Below are positions 10,687 through 22,416 of a DNA stretch of 64,000 nucleotides, piece by piece. The first letter of the stretch is position 1. Each line of letters starts with the position of its first letter. Position numbers and translations under genes: made by a program. The DNA lies in contig CM077667.1 of NCBI GenBank assembly GCA_039707655.1, positions 546,820,222 to 546,884,221 of the forward strand, read 5' to 3'. The stretch comes from Elymus sibiricus (taxonomy: Eukaryota; Streptophyta; Magnoliopsida; Poales; Poaceae). Under the pieces are notes generated by a model that saw only the letters and a list, made by a program, of their open reading frames with translations, was not told where the DNA came from and searched no databases.

Positions 10687-12341
10687 TCAACTATGGGATC
10701 GAGGACCAGGGCGGCAGGTGTTCTGTCGGGGGCGGGTTATCGGTTGGTCAGCCTCGCCGAAAGTGATCGGTGTGTCTGTCCATGAATTCGTTGCTGCCAC
10801 CAGGTGTATTTGATCGAGTTCTCGAAGAGCTCTCTTCCTCTGGTTTTTGGAGGAAAACGTCTCGTAGATTGTTAGGATCTCGGCATTGTATTCTGGTGGC
10901 ATTGCTGAACGTTTGCCCGGGGGTGAGACCTCAAGGATGGCCTCTCCGCTCTTTGCGACTTGCCTAACAACCCAGCAAGCTCGAAGGTTGTGAGTCGGGC
11001 TAGTGTTCGGCAAGACGGAGTGTATGGGGCATGGCTTGTCCAATATTCCATCAAGGACAGTTCTTGCTCCTGTAAGGGGTTTATTCTTTTTGTCGGCGGG
11101 CTCGTGTTCGGTCGGCCGTCGTGGGGGTATGCGCTTCCTCCGAGCTCCTCTGGGTTGTTCGGCATGAACTGACCCCGCGCACAATTGTTGGGCTTGCCAG
11201 GTGCTTTCCATGGCGCAATATTTGCGCACCATGTCCGATAGCTCGGTGAAATTTTGAACGCGGCGACGGGCGAGGGCGTTGAGAATTCCTTCATCATGGC
11301 AGTTATTCCGGAAGGTTGCTATCATCTCCTGGCCACTACAGTCTTTTATCCTGTCTTTGGTAAGGAGGAATCTAGCCCAAAAATGATGGACTGATTCCCC
11401 TGGCTGTTGTTTGACTTCCCGTAAGCCCGGTATCTCGGGCTCTCCTGCACTGCTTGAAGGGTGCTCGACTTGGGTGGTGGGTGGGGAAAAGTTGCGTATT
11501 CCAATAGGACGCGAGTCCGAGATCCTGGCGGCCGCGTCCAGTGCCATCATGGGGTCTGGCGCGTTGGGTTCGGAGTCCGTGTTATCGACAGGACCTCGCT
11601 GCACAGACTCCAGGTCGTGTGCTAGATTGGCGACCGATCCCGAACTATTTCCGGGGTGAGGTCCGGATTCCGGACTGCAGGAGGGATACTGGTGGTCGGA
11701 AACAGGGACATATACCGTTCTTAACTCTGGTGGTTGAGGGGGCGAACCTTCGGCCGGGCACTCGATGGTAGCGACCAAGTGTGTGATCGGTGGGATATGG
11801 ATTTCCCTGTCGTTGGGTCAAAGCCCGATCCGGTCATAGACTGAGGGTTGGCCGTCGGTCATGCCCATGGCTTGAATCCGGCCGAGTAACTCATTTAACG
11901 ATGAGATTTCGGCGGAGTCCATGTTGCTGGAGTGTCTGGGGTCGATCCGCAGTGCCGCTGCCCTGGGGTCGTTCGAGGACGCGCCTGGGCTGTATTCGGC
12001 TGAGGCAGATCCGGGCATATCGACTGGGCTGGGCTTTAGGGCCGAACCAGGGATAGAGGCCGCCCTCGTGGCGGGATCCACCGCCCCCGAATTAAGGCGT
12101 CGGGGCTCGTGGGTTCTTCAAGGGGAGCCGAGAGCTTTGTTAAAACAAGATCTCCCCGGGAGTCGGCGACGAACTCTAGGTTCCCGAACCTGACCTCCTG
12201 ATCGGGGGTGAAACTTCCGACCTGGCCAAGTTGGCCGGCTGGATCGGTGTGCAGTACGATGCTTCCGAACGCGAAGATCTGTCCAGGGAAGAAAGCATTC
12301 CTGTTACAGACGTCACGGTTGATAATTAGGCGAGCCATCAA
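10687..12341 (-). pseudogene. Gag region of RLG-A, broken over three frames
   Basis: Three successive minus frames make up the capsid gene. The first (12341-12036) begins MMARLIINRDVCNRNAF and looks like the family N-terminus. The second is 12081-11818. The third (11778-10687) has the end of the retrotransposon Gag domain (QQPGESVHHFWARFLLTKD, then a Cys-Asn-Asp-rich stretch). The core of the capsid domain before the QQPGESV motif appears shortened, suggesting an internal deletion. Gag proteins form the particle shell. Nothing here could encode a complete one. Confidence 0.8.
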
Positions 12342-12365
12342 TCTTTCGGTGATTCACTGCGGAAC

Positions 12366-12383
12366 TCTCAATGAAAGCACCAA
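12366..12383 (-). promoter_or_regulatory. Primer binding region of RLG-A
   Basis: Immediately inside the 5' LTR, the minus strand reads TTGGTGCTTTCATTGAGA. This is the position where a tRNA primes minus-strand DNA synthesis. I could not assign the tRNA from memory. Confidence 0.5.
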
Positions 12384-12865
12384 TGTCGGTGTCAAAACCG
12401 CGGATCTTGGGTAGGGGGTCCCGAGCTGTGGATCTTGGATCGATGGGTAACAGGGGACGAAGGAGACGATGTTTACCCAGGTTCGGGCCCTCTTGTGGAG
12501 GTAAAACCCTACGTCCTGCTTGGTTGTATTGATGTGTATAATGGTTACAGAGTCGATCTACCACGAGATCAGATGAGCTAAAACCCTAGATGAGTTGGCC
12601 TGTCCTCTACGAACTAAACCCTCCGGTTTATATAGACACCAGGGGTACCTAGGGTTACACACAGTCGGTTGTTACCGAAGGGTTAAACATGCCTATTCTA
12701 CCATTTTTGACTTGGGGGACACACCACGGCACCTGAGGTTTCCTTCCTGATCGCGGAGGATTCTTGTAGTTCGATCCTCCAACAGTAGCCACTGAGTGGC
12801 CCACGAGTTCGGCCCATAAGGGATAGGTCGGCAGCCCGAGGACCCCTTAGCCCCGGACTCCCTCA
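12384..12865 (-). repeat. 5' LTR of RLG-A
   Basis: On the minus strand the LTR runs from TGAGGGAGTCCGGGG at 12865 to GGTGTCAAAACCGCGG-type sequence ending in CA at 12384 (plus strand TGTCGGTGTCAAAACC). A TATA-like stretch (TATATAAA, 12628-12635 on the minus strand) lies in the middle. No second copy lies in the window. Confidence 0.78.
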
Positions 12866-13884
12866 CCCCCCCAGGCTTCGATTTCTTCCGAATTTGGGTC
12901 ACACCAGTCTCTCGCAAGGCCATGACACCTAGAAAAAAGGAATCGACAGGAGGATATAAGCACAACAAAGGAGCTGAGATCTGCGCGGCCAGCCGAGGTC
13001 GACGCGGGCACCAACGGTCGCGGCCTGGCCCTCTCTCCCGTTCACTGCACTGCTAGAGCCCTATTCCCTCCACCAAAGCGCCATGCGCCGCCTCTAGCAC
13101 GACAGCCATTGGTTCCTAATGTCCTGCAAGTGCACAAGGTTTAGTTGTAGCCTATTCGAAGTAAGAGTATCAATCCCAGAGGGAGCACATGAATTAACCT
13201 TTTGTCTCTTGAGAGATTTAAATAGAAATTCCTGCAAATTGTAAGAAATCCAAAGCGGTAGTGATATGATGGAAATGGCGTAGCGAGCGTAACGATGAAG
13301 TACTGCAATAAAAATAGCAAAGTCTTAAAGTAGAACGTTGAGATTAATAGGACTAAATCGTTCCTAGGGAATCCGGATTCCCCTCTAGTGTGCATATATA
13401 GCGGTGCCTAAACACAATACTACTTTAGGATTCCTAAGCCACGTTGCATATTACTATTTATGGGCAGAGCCGGTATATATACGTGCATTCTCGCGGTAGC
13501 TCTGTATCACATACGCTACCACCGTTCTTCCCCAATTCAGTTAACAAACGGTGATTAAGTGGAGAAAGGTCCCCCGTGGATGTGGTCTGAAAGTGGTCTT
13601 TGTTTTACCCTCTGCTGCAATGATCCAGGACGAAGGGAGATAGGCCCTGTCACATACCCATCTCCGCGACACCAGCAGTAATATCCTTCCGTCCAAAGTT
13701 GGCATATGTTGGATGGTCGACTTCACCAAACATCAAAAAGACTATTAACATAAACAAACAAAGAGGATATTAAATTCTAATACCAAATGATCTATTACAC
13801 ACTAGTGTTCCTCCATATCCCCGAGAACTATGAGAAACTAGTAGGACATCAAGGGCACAAACGAACGAAGATGAATCATGATCA
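12866..13884. other. Unclassified old repeat DNA
   Basis: About 1 kb between the RLG-A LTR and a MITE carries no convincing gene. A phrase near 13790-13830 (CCATATCCCCGAGAACTA) recurs near 62240, so both places probably hold remnants of the same unclassified element. Confidence 0.4.
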
Positions 13885-14040
13885 GTGTTTGAAATAGCGG
13901 GCTATTTCAAATAGCGGCGGACCTCCAAATAAGTCATAGCGGGCTATAGCGGTCAATTTGTACATGAGACCATTTAGCGACACCCTGCTGAAAAGGCTAT
14001 AGCAAGGTTATAGCGGGACTATAGCCGGCTATTTAAAACT
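13885..14040. mobile_element. 156-bp MITE with 7-bp flanking duplication
   Basis: Imperfect terminal inverted repeats of about 20 bases (GTGTTTGAAATAGCGGGCTAT against AGTTTTAAATAGCCGGCTAT) are flanked on both sides by ATGATCA (13878-13884 and 14041-14047). The length and the 7-8 bp duplication suggest a hAT-type MITE. No coding capacity. Confidence 0.75.
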
Positions 14041-14162
14041 ATGATCATGATGAACATAATGATCCCACACAAGTAACAAAAGATTGATCAAATCTCGATC
14101 TTGTCATCGAGGGATCAAGTTGCCTGTCGGCCTCGAGAGGTGTTGATGACTTCGCTGTGCAT

Positions 14163-14279
14163 TAAATCCGGCATTGGATCACGGTCGAGCCGGTGTGTTA
14201 ACTCCGGAATTGGATCACGGTCGAGCCGGTGTCTTAACTCCGGCATTGGATCACGGGTGAACCGCTCTGTATTAACTCC
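14163..14279. repeat. Tandem repeat, about three units of 36 bases
   Basis: A unit built around ATTGGATCACGGTCGAGCCG followed by TAACTCCGG is repeated three times with small differences. The third unit has drifted. It is not inside any recognised element. Confidence 0.8.
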
Positions 14280-14416
14280 CGCATGCAGGTTTGATTTGAC
14301 ATTCGCATGGATCACGACCGAGCCTACGCTAATTGCAGCTTCAGTTGGGCGAAACAAGCAGAAAAACTTGGATACCGCGTGATTAGTGACGATCTAGTGA
14401 CCTAAAGAGACAAGTT

Positions 14417-14945
14417 GCATGGGCATCGAATTTGAAAAAAAGTTCATCAAATTTTCTAAAAAAATCATCAAATTTGAAAAAACTTCATCGCAATCGAAAA
14501 AGCTCATGAATTTAATAAAAACTCCACAAATTGGAAAAAAGTTCATCAATTTGAAAAAGTCCAGGAAGTTTGCGAAACCGTTCATCGAATTTGAAAAAGT
14601 TCATGGATTTTCATAAAAAGTCCACAACTTTGAAAAACTTCATAAATTTGAAAAAAGTTCATCGAATTTAAAAAACGGTCATCAAATTGTATAAAAAATC
14701 ATCAATTTTGAGATAAATGTTCATCGATTTTAAGAAAAAGTTCGATTGACAAAAAAACATCAAACCAGGAAGGATAAAAAAGAAAAAAAGAAAAAAAAAG
14801 AAAACGAAAAAAAGGAAGAAGATAAGAAGAAAGAAGAAGAGATGGAAGAAGAGGTTAGTTACCGTATCGGCCGCGGTGGTTACTATCGTGTACCTTGTTG
14901 CTGGAGGTCGATGGTTTGATTCATCACGGGCGTGCATCCAACTCT
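14417..14945. repeat. Degenerate TTCATC/TTTGAAAAAAG repeat block and A-rich tract
   Basis: From 14417 to about 14745 the sequence is a loose tandem of a roughly 20-base motif (TTTGAAAAAAGTTCATCAAA). An A/G-rich run follows to about 14860, and then a stretch with a B-box-like GGTTTGATTC near 14910. I recall this arrangement as a common unclassified Triticeae repeat. It joins the 3' end of the CACTA-3 ORF2 remnant. Confidence 0.55.
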
Positions 14946-16406
14946 TGCAACCGCCAAGCCACAGCGAGGTCCCGTCGTCATCTCCCCCGAGTGGTACCGG
15001 AGGAGCCAAACTCTCGTGGCCTACTTTGACACTGGCCAAGGAAACTTTCAAGATGCCAGCGGGCATCGGCCGGCCGTGGAACGAGCGTTCCTTCGGCTTC
15101 ACTATCGTTAGCTTTCCCACGTCCACCTTCTAGCCACTGATGGTGTACAGTATGGTGCACGGGGTTTCGTCGGCCTGCGAAGACATGGCTGCGACGTCAG
15201 ACATCCGAAAGGCAACGGAAACGGAAGATTATAGATATGTTGAAGAGGGTGTGGTGCGTAATTACCGTGAGGGCATCGAGCTCAGCCAAAGACAAAGCCC
15301 CGCCGAGCACGCCAGAGACGGAGGACGGGCTGTTATGAGCAGGTGCGGGAGCAGGTGCGGTTGCGTGAGCAGGTGCAGTTGCGCGAGCAGGTGCTGGTGC
15401 GATGTTCACCGAGTTGCTCCCGACGAAGCTGGGAAGTGGAAAGTGCGCTGCACTTTTCTCTGGATTTCGCTTCGACCAACTGATAACAGCCGGAATCAAG
15501 GTACTAACCGAAGCTAGCTGCGAATTCACTTCTGCAGGCAACTACCACTTCATTGGTTGCCTCGCGGACCAACTCAGGTCGTATCGCTTCTCTGGTCTCA
15601 GCTGTTTTCTTCTCGACCGCAAGCGCCACCTTCTCATCGATGCTCACTTGACTTAACTTCCTTCTCTGCCTTTTGGACTCCGGGACCTCGTGGTAGTTGT
15701 ACTTCCACGTGGCGCCGTCTCCGGCGGCGTGCACACGTCCATACAATGGCCACGTGTCCTCCGGGACTCCTTTCAGTATGTTCATGGCTCGGTTGAAAGG
15801 GGTGTCCCACTTGGGCCTCGCCGATGACTGAGACGACGAATCGCTTTCGGCCGCCTTTATGTGTTGCGCTTTCTGCAAAAGGAACGTGGATTGTTTACAA
15901 ATGTGGTTAAACATGTAGTCGAACTGATCAGAAACTAATATAAGGTGGTAAAATAATAATTACCAGTAGTCTCATGAACTCCCTCGTGTTCAGATCCGTG
16001 TAAAAAACCTTATTTTTCGTGTCCCACTTGTATCGGGCCTTGATGAAATCATGCTCCTGCGAGTCGGTGAACTCCGCCAAGGGGTCTGGGAGCCCCTGAC
16101 TTTCACGTTCCGTGTCCTCCTTGGCCCATATCTGCCTCTTCCCGAGTAACCACGGCTTCCGAGGCGGTGGTTCCCCATGTTCCTTTCCTAAAGCCCCTTC
16201 ATGTACTCCAACTTTTCCTTGGCAGCTTCGGCAGCGCAAGTCTCCTTGAATATTTCGAACTCCGGTTCCGTAAGTGTCGGATTGTCCGCAACAATCTGGG
16301 AGTACGGTTCTTTGGCATCAATCGCTTTTTTCACCCTGGTTTTCCAAGCGGACAATGCGTTGCTGAACTTGCCCATCGCTTTGTTGTTTATCTTTTTCAT
16401 GGCGTT
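14946..16406 (-). pseudogene. CACTA-3 ORF2, 3' exons (Transposase_24-like)
   Basis: On the minus strand, from 16406 downward, the frame reads a Lys-rich helix region (KFSNALSAWKTRVKKAID, then NPTLTEPEFEIFKE) typical of the plant Ptta/En/Spm Transposase_24 family. A shift near 16190 follows, then the conserved KARYKWDTKNKVFYTDL block, and a probable donor (CTG|GTAATT, about 15961). The acceptor is TTTTGCAG near 15873. After it come the GVPEDTWPLYGRV region, a coiled basic stretch, another shift near 15505, and finally SSVSGVLGG and GRPMPAGILKVS near 15060-15090. The gene accompanies the transposase gene in many grass CACTA elements; its role is not established. Its 5' exon lies at 30593-31039, on the far side of the RLG-B insertion. 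Confidence 0.78.
16402..16406. repeat. Left target duplication of RLG-B (GCGTT)
   Basis: GCGTT immediately precedes the LTR at 16407 and recurs at 30588-30592 directly after the other LTR. This proves a single insertion event into CACTA-3 ORF2. Confidence 0.95.
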
Positions 16407-17288
16407 TGTCGGAATCGGGGCTCCGGGGACCCAAAGAGGTTCCAACTCTGGGGTGCGCTTGCTCTCTCGCCCTACTCTACCTCACAACCTTACAGCGACT
16501 CTCCGGCGTGCTCGAGCTAAGGAAGAAGAATGATGAACACGGCAGTTTACCCAGGTTCGGGCCACCTCGTGGTGTAAAACCCTACTCCTGCTTGTCTGGA
16601 TTGCTAGCGGGTGAAAGAGAGTACCAAGGTGTGCTCTGGCTAGCTTCGGGTCGATCCTCCTCTACGGTGGCAACCTGCCCTATCTTATACTGGCCCCGGT
16701 CCTCTTCCCCCGAAAACACAAGGAGGGAAGGGTCGCCACAACGGCCAGTTTGAAAGGGGACATGACTGCAACTTATCCTGACAAAAGTGGTCTTCGCCTG
16801 CGAAAGCTTCCTGCCATGACACGCTGGTGGGCTTGGGGATGACCTCCGTCCTGGCGAGCCCCAGCCTTAGCCTTCTTGCACCAAATAGGAAACCTTTGGA
16901 GATTGCTTTGGGAACCGATGAGCTGGCCCTGCTCCCTTAGCACAAAAGTGGAAAGCCTCCTCATCCGTGCCTGCTGGCATAGCTCCTGACATCACCCGGC
17001 GTGGCTCGCGTCAACCACGTGAAGGTGCAGGACCGCGCAACCCCGCCAGGCCAGCCTCGATGAGTCCGCCCCACGTGGGCCCTGGGGGCAGCCTTGGGAG
17101 GCGACCTCGCGAGGGGGGCTCCGCGAGGCCCCTGGCGATGCTTACTGACGCGCACCTCGCGAGGCGGGGGCCCTCGCGAGGGTCTTGCACGTGAAGTCCA
17201 ATGGCAGGCCATACTGGGCCCATGACACGCGCCGCCCTCTGGCCGCAGGTAGACGGGCCTGGGTACCCCTAGTCCCACGGCCCCGACA
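16407..17288 (-). repeat. 3' LTR of RLG-B (882 bp)
   Basis: It starts TGTCGGAATCGGGGC and ends GGCCCCGACA on the plus strand. It matches the right LTR closely, except that it contains about 75 extra bases (around 16570-16650) that the right LTR lacks. The adjacent minus-strand sequence GGGGGCTAC is the likely polypurine-tract region. Confidence 0.92.
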
Positions 17289-17578
17289 GTAGCCCCCGGG
17301 GGGCGAAACGACGCGGGCCCCAACCGCCTGCGGGTCAGGCACGGCGCGTGGCGCACGACGGGACGTGGGATGCCCCCACTTCCCCACGACGCCTCGGCAA
17401 CTGCCCAGGCTGACATAAAGCCTGCGCACGGCGCGGGGCCATCATTGCTCTTCCTAACCCTGCATCCATCTCACCGCGCCTCCTTCCTCCTTGCGAGACT
17501 CCTCCCGATCCAATCTCAGGCGAAGCACGTCCCCTGCCTCATCCGCGACGACAAGAAGGCGGCAAGAAGGCGAAGGCC

Positions 17579-20576
17579 GTGGCTACGGCCGCAAGCCCTC
17601 CCGCGGTTGGGCCAGCTCTTCTGCCTTCCTCCGTCGCCATGGAGGAGGACTTGGGCCCGGCGTTCCCGCTGATTGCCGGCGACCAAAATGAGGGGCAGAC
17701 GACCGAGATCTGGCCGGGCTCGGAGGCTCGGAGCAGCCTGAGGAAGTCCCCCTACCCCTTCTTCTTCCACAGCATCTATGCCGGGATGGTCCCTCCGTTT
17801 TCTGAGTTCTTCTACGCCATCCTCGCCCATTACCGAATCCAGGCCCTGCACCTTCAGCCCAACTCCATCCCCCTTCTTGCTATCTTCGCCTTCTACTGCG
17901 AGGCCTTCGTGGGCGTGAGGCCCTCGGTGGTGCTCTTTCGTCATTTCATCAGTCTGCGGTTCACCGCTCAGGACCAGCGCTCCGCGTGCGTCTCCTTCAT
18001 CGACGTCAAGGGTGAGAATATCCACCGGGAAAATGGTGGAGGGCTATCGCTACCGCTGGGTCTTCATGGATGCACGCCGGGTCAGCCTGCTCCTGATGAC
18101 CCCTGTGGCCCAGCCTGAGCAGAACCCCGGATGGGGCCACAAGAAACTCACCGATCCGAGGGCGGAGCCCGTCCTGGAGTGGATCGCAGTGCATGGGGAC
18201 GCCCAACTGACAGGGGCGACGATTGTCAAGGAATTCCTGGGGCAGTGCATCGCGCCGCTCCAGGCGCACTCGCGGCCCGTGTGTGAGTACGCCGGCACGG
18301 GGGACGCGATGAGGCTGCACGCTGCCGGCCTGACGTCCAATGAGCTGGACGGGGCCCTGGGAGCTCTGCTCGGCTTCACCCCTGAGGATCCTCCTAAGAC
18401 CGCGTCGCCGCTGTACAGCTATGAAGACAAGGCGTAGCTGGTCGCGGATATGCCCGCCTTCAACGAGTGGGGGCTCGTGCCGAGTGGGCGCGTTGGGTCT
18501 CATAGGGGCTCCTCCATCGCGTTGTTGTCCTCTAGCGAGGGTGACAGTGGCAAGGACTCAGAGGCGACGGAAGAGGAGGAGGACGCCGGCCGGGCGCCGC
18601 CGCCCAATCTCCGTAGGTCCCTGCGCGGCTTCGGATACGATGACGATGTCATAGACGAGCAGCCCCAGGTGACGCGTCCTCGGCCTGCGGACACGGAGGG
18701 GGGAACGGGGTCCAACCCTGCGACCGCTCAGGTACCAGTGGCAGAGGCCCACATCGGTGAGGCGGTAATCGCCCCCGCGGCGGCTGCATCCCCTAAAGGG
18801 GCTTCCCTGGCCCTCGGGAGGAAGGAAGACCCGGCTAGACCTACCTGGGGCCGTGCCAAGAGTGCCCCTCAGGCAGCACCGGGGTGGCGCACGAGGGCGG
18901 CGAGGACATGTCATCTGCCACTGAGAGGAAGAGGAAATGGGCCGCCGAGGACGAGTAAGTGTCCCTGTCCATCTTTACACCACGCACTTGCGGTCCTTCT
19001 ACACATGCTAATCCCTCACCCGCGCAGGTGCTAGCGCGGCAGCAAGGAGAAGAAGAAGAAGGAGACTGCCTCGAAGATGAACCCCATCCTGAAGGCGGCA
19101 TCAGCACCCGGCCGTAGCTCTGGTGGGCGCAGGGGCGCCTTGCGTCAGCCCGGCGCCGTGCTCGGGCGCACGGGCGCTGCTACATCCAGGCGTGCGGACG
19201 CCGCGGCAGTGCCCAGCGCCTCTCCGGCACAGCAAGGGGGCCCAATTGCTGAGGCCACGATGGCCTAGCCCCCGGCGCCACCTGCCAAGGCTGCGATGGC
19301 CCAGCCCCCGACGCCACCTGCCAAGGCTGCGACGGCCCAGCCTACGGAGAAGGAGGGGGCGCCACAGCCTCCGCCGGCTGTCCTTACCCCCACAGCTAGT
19401 CACGATGCAGGGTGCGCCACGGGGCAACCTCAAGCTGTGCTCACTCCCAGGGCCCCGGAGGCCGATGCGGCGGTCTGCCCTGGCGTGCCGCGGGAGCTGA
19501 GCGCGGGGGTAGACCCGAAGCCCCCTGCGCCACAAGCTGAGGATGCCAGGGCCTCTTTGGCCGAGGCGGCAACAAGCATCGAGACTCTGCCCCCCAAGCA
19601 GGCACTCGTCCTCGTGAGTTGCAGCGCCTTGCTCAGGCTTGGGGCCTTGGCCGACGCTCGGGCCGCGCTCGACCGGTTCGTGGTAGACCTTCAGGATGCC
19701 GAAATGCATCTCGCCAGGGAGCGCCTGAAGCTCGCCACGGGGTGGTGCTAGCTCGACACAGCCGCTAAAGAGGCCCAGGGCCGGGCCAAGGCTGCCATCG
19801 CAGAGAGCAGGAAGGAGGCCGCCGAGGCAAAGGAAGCCCGTGAGAGCGCGCTTGCCGAGGCGGGGGCGGCCACCAAGCGCTGTGAAGAAGCGGGAGCCAG
19901 CCTGAAGGCGCTTCAGGACGAACGGGCCGCGCAGGCGCAACCGCTTCAGCTGCGGGAAGACAACCTCAAGGCCCGCGAGGCAAAGCTCGCGAATCGTGAC
20001 TCCGAGTTGGCGAAGGTGGCGGCCGAGCAGGCCACGGAGCGCGGGCGCCTGGAGACACTACAGCGCGGGGTGACCAACACCCAAGAAGCTTACGCCAAGC
20101 ATGTCTCCGAGGCCAATGCTAAGCTGGATGCTAGGGAGAAGAAGATTCAGGCAGACGTCGATGTGACGGCGGCGGTGGACCACACCGCCTTTTCTTCTCT
20201 CGAGCTCAGGGCCCGCGAGGCCTTGAGTTCTATATGCAGGGAAAGGTTCGAGGCTCCTCTTGCCGCCTTAAACGCCGGCTATGCCGAGCTTTCCTCCAAG
20301 CTCGTGGAGGAGCTCGAGGGCACAGCCCGGAAGGTGGATGGCATCCTGGAGGAGGAATGCCGCGACCTCTTCTCCATGGCGGCGACCCGCGTCTTCAGCC
20401 ACCTCCTTCTCTGCGATCCTGGCTTCGACTACGGCGAGGTGATAGGCCCCGTCCTCGAAGAATCTCGCGATGACCTGGCGGAAGCTGTGGCAAGCCACGT
20501 GGGCGCGCTGCTTGGGAAGTTCTCCTGCAGCGGCGACGAGGAGCCTGGCGAGGCCGCGGTGGGCGGCGGCAAATAG
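17579..20576 (+). pseudogene. Antisense gene inside RLG-B (Transposase_28-like domain plus long coiled coil)
   Basis: This gene lies between the pol remnant and the 3' LTR, on the strand opposite to gag-pol. Its first part (to about 18010) resembles the plant 'putative gypsy type transposon' family (Transposase_28): it has PPFSEFFYAILAHYRIQALH, then an aromatic region ending CEAFVGVRPSVVLFRHF. After a frame change near 18010-18030 it continues in one frame to 20576, interrupted by a TAG at 18435 and further stops near 19034 and 19265. The middle is Ala/Pro-rich and low complexity. The last 250 codons are a long Ala/Glu/Lys coiled coil. The function in gypsy elements is unknown. The start is taken as the first ATG before the conserved domain; an upstream start is possible. 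Confidence 0.7.
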
Positions 20577-21113
20577 CAGTGGCAACCCTCCTCCTGAAGC
20601 TTCCCTTATCATCCACCAATAGACCGATTCTGCCTCGCGGGGGCATAAGATGACAATTTAATTTGTGAAATACTTGAAGTTTGTATTAACTGTTTGTGAT
20701 CCGCGGGTTTCCTTTCCGTGCTTGGTTTCTCTCTTGCTTGCCTTCATGCTCTACGTCGGCAGGGCCCAGCCCCGTGCGTACCTCAGCCGTCATTGGAACG
20801 TCAGGTCGCGGTGCCCGAGCAAAGCCAGGAGGTGAGAGGCTCCGGGAGCTAGTTAAGGCGCCTGAGGCGTGATGCTCAGGAGCCCCCCCCTTGACGCGCA
20901 AGCGGCCCGCATGAGGGAAAACGTTGGCAATGGCGAGGCTGCCCCGGGGGATTCTCATACTTAGCTCTTTGCAACCCCAATGGTTTGCCACTTGTCGGGC
21001 GTGCCTTGTGAGATCCCTTGAGTGGTCCGCCCCGAGGAAGAATCTGCGCACAAAAAGCTTTATTTCAAACGACGCGCGCTCGCTAGTTTGCACTTGGGTG
21101 TCACGTGAGGAGA

Positions 21114-22180
21114 CCAGACACCAAGGGCCTTGGTGGGGTGACATGCGCGGGAGTAGGCCCGAGAGCCAGAGCCCGGTCCCTTGGGTTTTTCGGCACTGCT
21201 GGGACTAACCCGAGCACAGGCACCGTGTCCAGCGCCCGCTCGCGTGAGGCTCAAGGGGAAACTGACAAGCGTGTGCCGCGGAAGAAGGCCAGCGGCTGTT
21301 GTGTCAGGCACGATTCACCCTGGGGTCGGAGCATGGGGCTTCCACTTAGGCGTGGACGGCCACCAAGCGGCTGTTGTGTCAGGCACGATTCGCGTGGGGC
21401 GCTCTCAGTTGACTATCCACCAGCGCGGAGCATGGGGCTTCCACTTAGGCGTGGGCATGATCGCGGTTCGATTGTTCCGCCAGCGCGGAGCATGGGGCTT
21501 CCACTGGGGCGTGGGCATGGTTGTGATTCAACCGTTCCGCCAGCGTTGAGCATGGGGCTTCCACTGGGGCATGGGCGGGAGCTCTGTTCCAGAGTCTCCA
21601 GGGCGTGTATAGCCCTATTTCGTTCGTACGCATGGCAGGCACGACAAAACTGGGGGAGGTGTCGGATGCTCCAGGCACAGGGCTCAGGAGCTCCTTCCTC
21701 AATCTTCAGGCGGGTTGCGCCAAGCTCTTGACGCAGCTGCGTGCTCATGTAACCTGCAACATGGGGTGACACGCGTCGGACGGCCGTCCCGAGGCCATTG
21801 CATGAAGAGGTCCGACACTGAGGACCCAAGGTGGTAATGTGTGCAGGTCGGGCCCACCAGACAGAGCTCGGTCACTCGGGTTTAGCGATGCTGCAGGGAC
21901 GGACCCGAGCACAGACGCCGTGTCGAGTTCCTCCATGGAATGAACAAGGGAAAAGTCGCCTGACGCGTGGCGCCCGAGGTGGCGAAGCACCAAACTAGCA
22001 GTCATACAAATTTGGCCGCGCCCTCACTCACTTACTCGCGACGGTTCCACGAGAGGGCGAGACACCAAGGACCTTTGTGAGGTGACGTGCACGGGAGCAG
22101 GCCCGCGAGACAGAGCTCGGTCGCTTGGATTTATCAATGCTGTAGGGATGGACCCGAGCACAGACGCCGTGTCCAGCCCC
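21114..22180. repeat. Three dispersed copies of a ~130-base unit in RLG-B
   Basis: Related sequences occur at about 21114-21245, 21808-21940 and 22048-22180. Each begins around GACACCAAGGACC, passes GACAGAGCTCGGTC, and ends with GACCCGAGCACAGACGCC or close variants. They are in direct orientation. Confidence 0.7.
21413..21600. repeat. 60-base tandem repeat, about three units
   Basis: The unit starts CAGCGCGGAGCATGGGGC and repeats at about 21421, 21481 and 21541, ending in a partial unit. A related core (GCATGGGGCTTCCACTTAGG) also appears at about 21331. Confidence 0.85.
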
Positions 22181-22416
22181 ATTTCATGGGACAGCCGGGG
22201 GAAGAGTTGTGAGGGCGCGGCGATTTTAGATGGTGATGAGGCACCGGATGCAAGGTTTAAGCAAACGACATAAATCCAGCAAAAGATAACCAGATTCGCT
22301 ACACAACCAAAAAGTGTGGATGCTGTAGGGACGGACCCTTACCATCTTAAGGATAATGCAGCCCGAGGGGCGCCCTCAATTTGAACAAACCAAAAAATCA
22401 CCTGGCAATCATGCTG

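Larger units (their letters stand above)
5953..12865 (-). mobile_element. RLG-A: degenerate Ty3/gypsy element (Tat-like), cut by the Angela insertion
   Basis: On the minus strand the order is LTR (12865-12384), gag, protease, reverse transcriptase, RNase H, a second RNase H, integrase, then a long 3' untranslated stretch. Integrase after RT marks it as gypsy, and the second RNase H is typical of the Tat/Retand lineage. The LTR resembles the Fatima/Sabrina group of Triticeae as I remember it, without a search. The 3' LTR is not in the window and should lie left of the Angela element, which inserted into the 3' untranslated part. Several stops and frame changes show the copy is dead. Confidence 0.88.
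20640..22416. other. Non-coding internal stretch of RLG-B with local repeats
   Basis: Between the antisense gene and the pol remnant no coding sequence is convincing. The stretch is dominated by a 60-base tandem repeat (21413-21600) and three dispersed copies of a longer unit. Open frames here change strand and phase with the repeats and have no recognisable product. Confidence 0.6.

Noticed and set aside
14900..14925. Possible tRNA gene or SINE promoter (GGTTTGATTC)
   Set aside because: No cloverleaf can be drawn around it and no matching A box at the right spacing was found.
14668..14945. C-terminal tail of the CACTA-3 ORF2 frame, rich in Phe and Leu
   Set aside because: The hydrophobic run comes from the A/G-rich tract read on the other strand and does not belong to the protein.
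19101..19940. Minus-strand frame of 279 codons
   Set aside because: It is the shadow of the low-complexity Ala/Pro part of the antisense gene in RLG-B.
21114..22180. CRISPR-like array
   Set aside because: The repeats are long, few and irregularly spaced inside a plant retrotransposon; spacing and unit size do not fit, nor does the organism.
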